A stretch of 64,000 nt of DNA from Thysanoteuthis rhombus (taxonomy: Eukaryota > Mollusca > Cephalopoda > Oegopsida > Thysanoteuthidae): positions 42,772,142-42,836,141 of the forward strand of contig OY735236.1 in NCBI GenBank assembly GCA_963457665.1, read 5' to 3'. The number at the start of each line of letters is the position of its first letter. Positions within the stretch are counted from its first letter, which is position 1. The notes beneath the pieces are model-generated. The model was given only the letters and a program-made list of their open reading frames with translations. It searched no databases and was not told the origin of the DNA. The position numbers were made by a program, and so were the translations under genes. Below, one piece after another: positions 21,308 through 33,711 of the stretch.

Positions 21308-24300
21308 CCATCAAATTGGGCTGAGTCGAAAAATACATCAATTCCACCCGATCCAATGGTACCGTTGCAATCAGCACGTCGAACTGCGCCAGAAAAAGCC
21401 ATAAAATCGATAGGTAAAAATGACATTCAAATTACCATTTTTGATGGCTCCCTTATGGAAGTGCCTTCTCGACCAATAGCAACTTTTTCATCAAATTGGG
21501 CTGAGTTGAAAAATACATCAAATCCACCCGATCCAATGGTACCGTTGCAATCAGCACGTCAAACTACGCCAGAAAAAGCCATAAAATCGATAGGTAAAAA
21601 TGACATTCAAAAGACCATTTTTGATGGCTCCCGTATGGAAGTGCCTTCTCGACCAATAGCGGCTTTTTCCATCAAATTGGGCTGAGTCGAAAAATACATC
21701 AAATCCACCCGATCCAATGGTACCGTTGCAATCAGCACGTCAAACTACGCCAGAGAAAGCCATAAAATCGATAGGTAAAAATGACATTCAAAAGACCATT
21801 TTTCATGGCTCCCTTATGGAAGTGCCTTCTCGACCAATAGCGGCTTTTTCCATCAAATTGGGCTGAGTCGAAAAATACATCAAATCCACCCGATCCAATG
21901 GTACCGTTGCAATCAGCACGTCAAACTACGCCAGAAAAAGCCATAAAATCGATAGGTAAAAATGACATTCAAAAGACCATTTTTGACAGCTTACTGATGT
22001 GTGCGGTAAAAATGCATTTTCGGTCAATATTGGCTATTTCCATCAAATTGGGCTGAGTCGAAAAATACATCAAATCCACCCGATCCAATGGTACCAGTGC
22101 AATCAGCACGTCAAACTACGCCAGAAAAAGCCATAAAATCGATAGGTAAAAATGACATTAAAAAGACCATTTTTGATTGCTCCCTTCATGAAGTACCTTA
22201 TCGACCAATAGCGGCTTTTTCCATCAAATTGGGCTGAGTCGAAAAATACATCAAATCCACCCGATCCAATGGTACCGTTGCAATCAGCACGTCAAACTAC
22301 GCCAGAAAAAGCCATAAAATCGATAGGTAAAAATGACATTCAAAAGACCATTTTTGATGGCTCCCTTATGGAAGTGCCTTCTCGACCAATAGCGGCTTTT
22401 TCCATCAAATTGGGCTGAGTCGAAAAATACATCAAATCCACCCGATCCAATGGTACCGTTGCAATCAGCACGTCAAACTACGCCAGAAAAAGCCATAAAA
22501 TCGATAGGTAAAAATGACATTCAAAAGACCATTTTTGACGGCTTATTGATATGTGCGGTAGAAACGCATTTTCGGTCAATATTGACTTTTTCCATCAAAT
22601 TTGGCTGAGTCGAAAAATACATCAAATCCACCCGATCCAATGGTACCGTTGCAATCAGCACGTCAAACTACGCCAGAAAAAGCCATAAAATCGATAGGTA
22701 AAAATGACATTCAAAAGACCATTTTTGATGGCTCCCTTATGGAAGTGCCTTCTCGACCAATAGCAGCTTTTTCCATCAAATTAGGCTGAGTCGAAAAATA
22801 CATCAAATCCACCCGATCCAATGGTACCGTTGCAATCAGCACGTCAAACTACGCCAGAAAAAGCCATAAAATCGATAGGTAAAAATAACATTCAAAAGAC
22901 CATTTTTGATGGCTTACTGATGTGTGCGGTAAAAATGCATTTTCGGTCAATATTGGCTATTTCCATCAAATTGGGCTGAGTCGAAGATTACATCAAATCC
23001 ACCCGATCCAATGGTACCGTTGCAATCAGCATGTCAAACTACGCCAGAAAAAGCCATAAAATCGATAGGTAAAAATGACATTCAAAAGACCATTTTTGAT
23101 GGCTCCCTTATGGAAGTGCCTTCTCGACCAATAGCGGCTTTTTCCATCAAATTGGGCTGAGTCGAAAAATACATCAAATCCACCCGATCCAATGGTACCG
23201 TTGCAATCAGCACGTTAAAATACGCCAGAAAAAGCCATAAAATCGATAGGTAAAAATGACATTCAAATTACCATTTTTGATGGCTCCCTTCATGAAGTGC
23301 ATTATCGACCAATAGCGGCTTTTTCCATCAAATTGGGCTGGGTCGAAAAATACATCAAATCGATCCAATCCAATGGTACTGTTGCAATCAGCACGTCAAA
23401 CTACGCCAGAAAAAGCCATAAAATCGATAGGTAAAAATAACATTCAAAAGACCATTTTTGATGGCTTACTGATGTGTGCGGTAAAAATGCATTTTCGGTC
23501 AATATTGGCTATTTCCATCAAATTGGGCTGAGTCGAAGAATACATCAAATCCACCCGATCCAATGGTACCGTTGCAATCAGCACGTCAAACTACGCCAGA
23601 AAAAGCCATAAAATCGATAGGTAAAAATGACATTCAAAAGACCATTTTTGATGGCTCCCTTATGGAAGTGCCTTCTCGACCAATAGCGGCTTTTTCCATC
23701 AAATTGGGCTGAGTCGAAAAATACATCAAATCCACCCGATCCAATGGTACCGTTGCAATCAGCACGTTAAACTACGCCAGAAAAAGCCATAAAATCGATA
23801 GGTAAAAATGACATTCAAATTACCATTTTTGATGGCTCCCTTCATGAAGTGCATTATCGACCAATAGCGGCTTTTTCCATCAAATTGGGCTGAGTCGAAA
23901 AATACATCAAATCCACCCGATCCAATGGTACCGTTGCAATAAGCACGTCAAACTACGCCAGAGAAAGCAATAAAATCAATAAGTAAGAATGACAGTCAAA
24001 AGACCATTTTTGATGGCTCCCTTATGGAAGTGCCTTCTCGACCAATAGCAGTTTTCTCCATCAAATTGGACTGAGTGGAAAAATACATCAAATCCACCCG
24101 ATCCGATGGTACCGTTGCAATCAGCACGTCCAACTACGCCAGAAAAAGCCATAAAATCGATAGGTAAAAATGACATTCAAAAGACCATTTTTGATGGCTC
24201 CCTTATGGAAGTGCCTTCTCGACCAATAGCAGCTTTTTCCATCAAATTGGGCTGAGTCAAAAAATACATCAAATCCACCCGATCCAATGGTACCGTTGCA

Positions 24301-25152
24301 ATCAGTGTGTCAAAGTACGTCAGAAAAAGCCATAAAATCGATAGGTAAAAATGACATTCAAAAGACCATTTTTGACGGCTTACTGATGTGTGCAGTAAAA
24401 ATGCATTTTCGGTCAATATTGGCTATTTCCATCAAATTGGGCTGAGTCGAAAAATACATCAAATCCACCCGATCCAATGGTACCAGTGCAATCAGCACGT
24501 CAAACTACGCCAGAGAAAGCCATAAAATCGATAGGTAAAAATGACATTCAAAAGACCATTTCTGATGGCTCTCTTATGGAAGTGCCTTCTCGACCAATAG
24601 CTGCTTTTTCCATCAAATTAGGCTGAGTCGAAAAATACATCAAATCCACCCGATCCAATGGTACTGTTGCAATCAGCACGTCAAACTACGCCAGAAAAAG
24701 CCATAAAATCGATAGGTAAAAATGACATTCAAATTACCATTTTTGATGGCTCCCTTCATGAAGTGCATTATCGACCAATAGCGGCTTTTTCCATCAAATT
24801 AGGCTGAGTCGAAAAATACATCAAATCCACCCGATCCAATGGTACCGTTGCAATAAGCACGTCAAACTACGCCAGAAAAAGCCATAAAATCAATAAGTAA
24901 GAATGACAGTCAAAAGACCATTCTTGATGGTTCCCTTATGGAAGTGCCTTCTCGACCAATAGCAGTTTTCTCCATCAAATTGGACTGAGTGGAAAAATAC
25001 ATCAAATCCACCCGATCCGATGGTACCATTGCAATCAGCACGTCAAACTACGCCAGAAAAAGCCATAAAATCGATAGGTAAAAATGACATTCAAAAGACC
25101 ATTTTTGATGGCTCCCTTATGGAAGTGCCTTCTTGACCAATAGCAGCTTTTT
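21308..25152. repeat. Mixed segment with frequent single B monomers
   Basis: B monomers start at 21850 (gacagc), 22402 (cttattgatatgtgc, gtagaaacgc), 22773 (aaaaataacattc), 23325 (B' type, gggtcg) and 24239 (Ba, with cagtgtgtcaaag). A monomers between them alternate among tcaattcc/gtcgaac 21308 (180 bp), plain, ccagtgc 22040, tttggctgag 22592, gaagattac 22963, gttaaaatacg 23144, gttaaac 23696, ataagc 23877, ggactgagtgg with gtccaac 24058, ccagtgc 24429, ctgttgc/tcatgaag 24610, ataagc 24791 and ggactgagtgg 24972. B spacing is irregular (1-4 A), so no stable HOR is visible. Confidence 0.84.
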
Positions 25153-28073
25153 CCATCAAATTGGGCTGAGTCGAAAAATACATCAAATCCACCCGATCCA
25201 ATGGTACCGTTGCAATCAGCACGTCAAAGTACGTCAGAAAAAGCCATAAAATCGATAGGTAAAAATGACATTCAAAAGACCATTTTTGACGGCTTACTGA
25301 TGTGTGCGGTAAAATTGCATTTTCGGTCAATATTGGCTATTTCCATCAAATTGGGCTGAGTCGAAAAATACATCAAATCCACCCGATCCAATGGTACCAG
25401 TGCAATCAGCACGTCAAACTACGCCAGAAAAAGCCATAAAATCGATAGGTAAAAATGACATTCAAAAGACCATTTCTGATGGCTCTCTTATGGAAGTGCC
25501 TTCTCGACCAATAGCGGCTTTTTCCATCAAATTGGGCTGAGTCGAAAAATACATCAAATCCACCCGATCCAATGGTACTGTTGCAATCGGCACGTCAAAC
25601 TGCGCCAGAAAAAGCCATAAAATCGATAGGTAAAAATGACATTCAAAAGACCATTTTTGATGGCTCCCTTATGGAAGTGCCTTCTCGACCAATAGCAGCT
25701 TTTTCCATCAAATTGGGCTGAGTCGAAAAATACATCAAATCCACCCGATCCAATGGTACCTTTGCAATCAGCACGTCAAACTACGCCAGAAAAAGCCATA
25801 GAATCGATAGGTAAAAATGACATTCAAAAGACCATTTTTGATGGCTCCCTTATGGAAGTGCCTTCTCGACCAATAGCAACTTTTTCCATCAAATTGGGCT
25901 GAGTCGAAAAATACATCAAATCCACCCGATCCAATGGTACCGTTGCAATCAGCACGTCGAACTGCGCCAGAAAAAGCCATAAAATCGATAGGTAAAAATG
26001 ACATTCAAAAGACCATTTTTGATGGCTCCCTTATGGAAGTGCCTTCTCGACCAATAGCAGCTTTTTCCATCAAATTGGGCTGAGTCGAAAAATACATCAA
26101 ATCCACCCGATCCAATGGTACCGTTGCAATCAGCACGTCAAACTACGCCAGAAAAAGCCATAAAATCGATAGGTAAAAATGACATTCAAAAGACCATTTT
26201 TGATGGCTCCCTTATGGAAGTGCCTTCTCGACCAATAGCGGCTTTTTCCATCAAATTGGGCTGAGTCGAAAAATACATCAAATCCACCCGATCCAATGGT
26301 ACCGTTGCAATCAGCATGTCAAACTACGCCAGAAAAAGCCATAAAATCGATAGGTAAAAATGACATTCAAAAGACCATTTTTGATGGCTCCCTTATGGAA
26401 GTGCCTTCTCGACCAATAGCGGCTTTTTCCATCAAATTGGGCTGAGTCGAAAAATACATCAAATCCACCCGATCCAATGGTACCGTTGCAATCAGCACGT
26501 CAAACTACGCCAGAAAAAGCCATAAAATCGATAGGTAAAAATGACATTCAAAAGACCATTTTTGATGGTTCCCTTATGGAAGTGCCTTCTCGACCAATAG
26601 CAGCTTTTTCCATCAAATTGGGCTGAGTCGAAAAATACATCAAATCCACCCGATCCAATGGTACCGTTGCAATCAGCACGTCAAACTACGCCAGAAAAAG
26701 CCATAAAATCGATAGGTTAAAATTACATTCAAATTACCATTTTTGATGGCTCCCTTTGAAGTGCATTATCGACCAATAGCGGCTTTTTCCATCAAATTAG
26801 GCTGAGTCGAAAAATACATCAAATACACCCGATCCAATGGTACCGTTGCAATAAGCACGTCAAACTACGCCAGAAAAAGCAATAAAATCAATAAGTAAGA
26901 ATGACATTCAAAAGACCATTCTTGATGGCTCCCTTATGGAAATGCCTTCTCGACCAATAGCAGTTTTCTCCATCAAATTGGACTGAGTGGAAAAATACAT
27001 CAAATCCACCCGATCCAATGGTACCGTTGCAATCAGCACGTCAAACTACGCCAGAAAAAGCCATAAAATCGATAGGTAAAAATGACATTCAAAAGACCAT
27101 TTTTGATGGCTCCCTTATGGAAGTGCCTTCTCGACCAATAGCAGCTTTTTCCATCAAATTGGGCTGAGTCGAAAAATACATCAAATCCACCCGATCCAAT
27201 GGTACCGTTGCAATCAGCACGTCAAAGTACGTCAGAAAAAGCCATAAAATCGATAGGTAAAAATGACATTCAAAAGACCATTTTTGACGGCTTACTGATG
27301 TGTGCGGTAAAAATGCATTTTTGGTCAATATTGGCTATTTCCATCAAATTGGGCTGAGTCGAAAAATACATCAAATCCACCCGATCCAATGGTACCGTTG
27401 CAATAAGCACGTCAAACTACGCCAGAAAAAGCAATAAAATCAATAAGTAAGAATGACATTCAAAAGACCATTCTTGATGGCTCCCTTATGGAAATGCCTT
27501 CTCGACCAATAGCAGTTTTCTCCATCAAATTGGACTGAGTGGAAAAATACATCAAATCCACCCGATCCGATGGTACCATTGCAATCAGCACGTCAAACTA
27601 CGCCAGAGAAAGCCATAAAATCGATAGGTAAAAATGACATTCAAAAGACCATTTCTGATGGCTCTCTTATGGAAGTGCCTTCTCGACCAATAGCAGCTTT
27701 TTCCATCAAATTGGGCTGAGTCGAAAAATAAATCAAATCGATCCAATCCAATGGTACTGTTGCAATCAGAACGTCAAACTACGCCAGAAAAAGCCATAAA
27801 ATCGATAGGTAAAAATAACATTCAAAAGACCATTTTTGATGGCTTTCTGATGTGTGCGGTAAAAATGCATTTTCGGTCAATATTGGCTATTTCCATCAAA
27901 TTGGGCGGAGTCAAAAAATACATCAAATCCACCCGATCCAATGGTACCGTTGCAATCAGCACGTCAAACTACGCCAGAGAAAGCCATAAAATCGATAGGT
28001 AAAAATGACATTCAAAAGACCATTTTTGATGGCTCCCTTATGGAAGTGCCTTCTCGACCAATAGCAGCTTTTT
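25153..28073. repeat. A-rich HOR segment, displaced copy of 2905-6008
   Basis: Ba 25153, ccagtgc 25343, atcggcacg/actgcgcc 25524, tagaatcg 25705, gtcgaac 25886, three near-plain monomers 26067-26609 (the third ggttccc), ggttaaaatt 26610 (179 bp, tccctttgaag), ataagc 26789, ggactgagtgg 26970, Ba 27151, ataagc 27341, ggactgagtgg/gatggtaccattg 27522, B' 27703, ttgggcggag monomer 27893. From 25705 onward it aligns to 3638-6008 at +22,067, becoming +22,065 after the 2-bp deletion near 26756. It lacks the duplicated tagaatcg monomer present at 3457. Confidence 0.88.
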
Positions 28074-31000
28074 CCATCAAATTGGGCTGAGTCGAAAAAT
28101 ACATCAAATCCACCCGATCCAATGGTACCGTTGCAATCAGCACGTCAAACTACGCCAGAAAAAGCCATAGAATCGATAGGTAAAAATGACATTCAAAAGA
28201 CCATTTTTGATGGCTCCCTTATGGAAGTGCCTTCTCGACCAATAACAGCTTTTTCCATCAAATTGGGCTGAGTCGACAAATACATCAAATCCACCCGATC
28301 CAATGGTACTGTTGCAATCAGCACGTCAAACTACGCCAGAAAAAGCCATAAAATCGATAGGTAAAAATGACATTCAAAAGACCATTTTTGATGGCTCCCT
28401 TATGGAAGTGCCTTCTCGACCAATAGCAACTTTTTCCATCAAATTGGGCTGAGTCGAAAAATACATCAAATCCACCCGATCCAATGGTACCGTTGCAATC
28501 AGCACGTCGAACTGCGCCAGAAAAAGCCATAAAATCGATAGGTAAAAATGACATTCAAAAGACCATTTTTGATGGCTCCCTTATGGAAGTGCCTTCTCGA
28601 CCAATAGCGGCTTTTTCCATCAAATTGGGCTGAGTCGAAAAATACATCAAATCCACCCGATCCAATGGTACCGTTGCAATCAGCACGTTAAACTACGCCA
28701 GAAAAAGCCATAAAATCGATAGGTAAAAATGACATTCAAAAGACCATTTTTGATGGCTCCCTTATGGAAGTGCCTTCTCGACCAATAGCGGCTTTTTCCA
28801 TCAAATTGGGCTGAGTCGAAAAATACATCAAATCCACCCGATCCAATGGTACCGTTGCAATCAGCACGTTAAACTACGCCCGAAAAAGCCATAAAATCGA
28901 TAGGTAAAAATGACATTCAAAAGACCATTTTTGATGGCTCCCTTATGGAAGTGCCTTCTCGACCAATAGCGGCTTTTTCCATCAAATTGGGCTGAGTCGA
29001 AAAATACATCAAATCCACCCAATCCAATGGTACCGTTGCAATCAGCACGTCAAACTACGCCAGAAAAAGCCATAAAATCGATAGGTAAAAATGACATTCA
29101 AAAGACCATTTTTGATGGCTCCCTTATGGAATGGCCTTCTCGACCAATAGCGGCTTTTTCCATCAAATTGGGCTGAGTCGAAAAATACATCAAATCCACC
29201 CGATCCAATGGTACCGTTGCAATCAGCACGTCAAACTACGCCAGAAAAAGCCATAAAATCGATAGGTAAAAATGACATTCAAAAGACCATTTTTGATGGC
29301 TCCCTTATGGAAGTGCCTTCTCGACCAATAGCGGCTTTTTCCATCAAATTGGGCTGAGTCGAAAAATACATCAAATCCACCCGATCCAATGGTACCGTTG
29401 CAATCAGCACGTCAAACTACGCCAGAAAAAGCCATAAAATCGATAGGTAAAAATGACATTCAAAAGACCATTTTTGATGGTTCCCTTATGGAAGTGCCTT
29501 CTCGACCAATAGCGGCTTTTTCCATCAAATTGGGCTGAGTCGAAAAATACATCAAATCCACCCGATCCAATGGTACCGTTGCAATCAGCACGTCAAACTA
29601 CGCCAGAAAAAGCCATAAAATCGATAGGTTAAAATTACATTCAAATTACCATTTTTGATGGCTCCCTTCATGAAGTGCATTATCGACCAATAGCGGCTTT
29701 TTCCATCAAATTAGGCTGAGTCGAAAAATACATCAAATCCACCCGATCCAATGGTACCGTTGCAATAAGCACGTCAAACTACGCCAGAAAAAGCAATAAA
29801 ATCAATAAGTAAGAATGACATTCAAAAGACCATTCTTGATGGCTCCCTTATGGAAATGCCTTCTCGACCAATAGCAGTTTTCTCCATCAAATTGGACTGA
29901 GTGGAAAAATACATCAAATCCACCCGATCCAATGGTACCGTTGCAATCAGCACGTCAAACTACGCCAGAAAAAGCCATAAAATCGATAGGTAAAAATGAC
30001 ATTCAAAAGACCATTTTTGATGGCTCCCTTATGGAAGTGCCTTCTCGACCAATAGCAGCTTTTTCCATCAAATTGGGCTGAGTCGAAAAATACATCAAAT
30101 CCACCCGATCCAATGGTACCGTTGCAATCAGCACGTCAAACTACGCCAGAAAAAGCCATAGAATCGATAGGTAAAAATGACATTCAAAAGACCATTTTTG
30201 ATGGCTCCCTTATGGAAGTGCCTTCTCGACCAATAGCAACTTTTTCCATCAAATTGGGCTGAGTCGAAAAATACATCAAATCCACCCGATCCAATGGTAC
30301 CGTTGCAATCAGCACGTCAAACTACGCCAGAAAAAGCCATAAAATCGATAGGTAAAAATGACATTCAAAAGACCATTTTTGATGGCTCCCTTATGGAAGT
30401 GCCTTCTCGACCAATAGCAACTTTTTCCATCAAATTGGGCTGAGTCGAAAAATACATCAAATCCACCCGATCCAATGGTACCGTTGCAATCAGCACGTCG
30501 AACTGCGCCAGAAAAAGCCATAAAATCGATAGGTAAAAATGACATTCAAAAGACCATTTTTGATGGCTCCCTTATGGAAGTGCCTTCTCGACCAATAGCG
30601 GCTTTTTCCATCAAATTGGGCTGAGTCGAAAAATACATCAAATCCACCCGATCCAATGGTACCGTTGCAATCAGCACGTTAAACTACGCCAGAAAAAGCC
30701 ATAAAATCGATAGGTAAAAATGACATTCAAAAGACCATTTTTGATGGCTCCCTTATGGAAGTGCCTTCTCGACCAATAGCGGCTTTTTCCATCAAATTGG
30801 GCTGAGTCGAAAAATACATCAAATCCACCCGATCCAATGGTACCGTTGCAATCAGCACGTTAAACTACGCCAGAAAAAGCCATAAAATCGATAGGTAAAA
30901 ATGACATTCAAAAGACCATTTTTGATGGCTCCCTTATGGAAGTGCCTTCTCGACCAATAGCGGCTTTTTCCATCAAATTGGGCTGAGTCGAAAAATACAT

Positions 31001-32236
31001 CAAATCCACCCGATCCAATGGTACCGTTGCAATCAGCACGTTAAACTACGCCCGAAAAAGCCATAAAATCGATAGGTAAAAATGACATTCAAAAGACCAT
31101 TTTTGATGGCTCCCTTATGGAAGTGCCTTCTCGACCAATAGCGGCTTTTTCCATCAAATTGGGCTGAGTCGAAAAATACATCAAATCCACCCAATCCAAT
31201 GGTACCGTTGCAATCAGCACGTCAAACTACGCCAGAAAAAGCCATAAAATCGATAGGTAAAAATGACATTCAAAAGACCATTTTTGATGGCTCCCTTATG
31301 GAAGTGCCTTCTCGACCAATAGCGGCTTTTTCCATCAAATTGGGCTGAGTCGAAAAATACATCAAATCCACCCGATCCAATGGTACCGTTGCAATCAGCA
31401 CGTCAAACTACGCCAGAAAAAGCCATAAAATCGATAGGTGAAAATGACATTCAAAAGACCATTTTTGATGGCTCCCTTATGGAAGTGCCTTCTCGACCAA
31501 TAGCGGCTTTTTCCATCAAATTGGGCTGAGTCGAAAAATACATCAAATCCACCCGATCCAATGGTACCGTTGCAATCAGCACGTCAAACTACGCCAGAAA
31601 AAGCCATAAAATCGATAGGTAAAAATGACATTCAAAAGACCATTTTTGATGGTTCCCTTATGGAAGTGCCTTCTCGACCAATAGCGGCTTTTTCCATCAA
31701 ATTGGGCTGAGTCGAAAAATACATCAAATCCACCCGATCCAATGGTACCGTTGCAATCAGCACGTCAAACTACGCCAGAAAAAGCCATAAAATCGATAGG
31801 TTAAAATTACATTCAAATTACCATTTTTGATGGCTCCCTTCATGAAGTGCATTATCGACCAATAGCGGCTTTTTCCATCAAATTAGGCTGAGTCGAAAAA
31901 TACATCAAATCCACCCGATCCAATGGTACCGTTGCAATAAGCACGTCAAACTACGCCAGAAAAAGCAATAAAATCAATAAGTAAGAATGACATTCAAAAG
32001 ACCATTCTTGATGGCTCCCTTATGGAAATGCCTTCTCGACCAATAGCAGTTTTCTCCATCAAATTGGACTGAGTGGAAAAATACATCAAATCCACCCGAT
32101 CCAATGGTACCGTTGCAATCAGCACGTCAAACTACGCCAGAAAAAGCCATAAAATCGATAGGTAAAAATGACATTCAAAAGACCATTTTTGATGGCTCCC
32201 TTATGGAAGTGCCTTCTCGACCAATAGCAGCTTTTT
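28074..32236. repeat. A-rich HOR segment, 23 A monomers in two HOR rounds
   Basis: Round one: tagaatcg with aataacagc 28074; gtcgacaaatac/gcaac 28255; gtcgaac 28436; gttaaac 28617; gttaaac/cgcccg 28798; cccaatcc/ggaatggcc 28979; plain 29160; ggttccc 29341; ggttaaaatt 29522; ataagc 29703; ggactgagtgg 29884. Round two: tagaatcg 30065; plain/gcaac 30246; gtcgaac 30427; gttaaac 30608, 30789 and 30970 (the last with cgcccg); cccaatcc 31151; plain 31332; ggttccc 31513; ggttaaaatt 31694; ataagc 31875; ggactgagtgg 32056. It follows the 6009-9100 order with one monomer lost in each round and one gttaaac monomer gained. Confidence 0.88.
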
Positions 32237-33711
32237 CCATCAAATTGGGCTGAGTCGAAAAATACATCAAATCCACCCGATCCAATGGTACCGTTGCAAT
32301 CAGCACGTCAAAGTACGTCAGAAAAAGCCATAAAATCGATAGGTAAAAATGACATTCAAAAGACCATTTTTGACGGCTTACTGATGTGTGCGGTAAAAAT
32401 GCATTTTTGGTCAATATTGGCTATTTCCATCAAATTGGGCTGAGTCGAAAAATACATCAAATCCACCCGATCCAATGGTACCAGTGCAATCAGCACGTCA
32501 AACTACGCCCGAAAAAGCCATAAAATCGATAGGTAAAAATGACATTCAAAAGACCATTTCTGATGGCTCTCTTATGGAAGTGCCTTCTCGACCAATATCG
32601 GCTTTTTCCATCAAATTGGGCTGAGTCGAAAAATACATCAAATCCACCCGATCCAATGGTACTGTTGCAATCAGCACGTCAAACTGCGCCAGAAAAAGCC
32701 ATAAAATCGATAGGTAAAAATGACATTCAAATTACCATTTTTGATGGCTCCCTTCATGAAGTGCATTATCGACCAATAGCGGCTTTTTCCATCAAATTGG
32801 GCTGAGTCGAAAAATACATCAAATCCACCCGATCCAATGGTACCGTTGCAATCAGCACGTCAAAGTACGTCAGAAAAAGCCATAAAATCGATAGGTAAAA
32901 ATGACATTCAAAAGACCATTTTTGACGGCTTACTGATGTGTGCGGTAAAAATGCATTTTCGGTCAATATTGGCTATTTCCATCAAATTAGGCTGAGTCGA
33001 AAAATACATCAAATCCACCCGATCCAATGGTACCGTTGCAATAAGCACCTCAAACTACGCCAGAAAAAGCAATAAAATCAATAAGTAAGAATGACATTCA
33101 AAAGACCATTCTTGATGGCTCCCTTATGGAAATGCCTTCTCGACCAATAGCAGTTTTCTCCATCAAATTGGACTGAGTGGAAAAATACATCAAATCCACC
33201 CGATCTTATGGTACCATTGCAATCAGCACGTCAAACTACGCCAGAAAAAGCCATAAAATCGATAGGTAAAAATGACATTCAAAAGACCATTTCTGATGGC
33301 TCTCTTATGGAAGTGCCTTCTCGACCAATAGCGGCTTTTTCCATCAAATTGGGCTGAGTCGAAAAATACATCAAATCCACCCGATCCAATGGTACTGTTG
33401 CAATCGGCACCTCAAACTGCGCCAGAAAAAGCCATAAAATCGATAGGTAAAAATGACATTCAAAAGACCATTTTTGATGGCTCCCTTATTGAAGTGCCTT
33501 CTCGACCAATAGCAGCTTTTTCCATCAAATTGGGCTGAGTCGAAAAATAAATAAAATCGATCCAATCCAATGGTACCGTTGCAATCAGAACGTCAAACTA
33601 CGCCAGAAAAAGCCATAAAATCGATAGGTAAAAATAACATTCAAAAGACCATTTTTGATGGCTTTCTGATGTGTGCGGTAAAAATGCATTCTTGGTCAAT
33701 ATTGGCTATTT
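32237..33711. repeat. Boundary module Ba-A-A-Ba-A-A-A-B'
   Basis: Ba 32237; ccagtgc with cgcccg and aatatcgg 32427; actgcgcc with attaccatt and ttcatgaag 32608; Ba 32789; ataagcacctc 32979; ggactgagtgg with gatcttatgg 33160; atcggcacctc with cttattg 33341; B' 33522. Two Ba copies lie only two A monomers apart, as if a boundary module had been duplicated. The rare gatcttatgg also occurs near 4405 in a different HOR position, and ataagcacctc also occurs at 5336. Confidence 0.85.
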
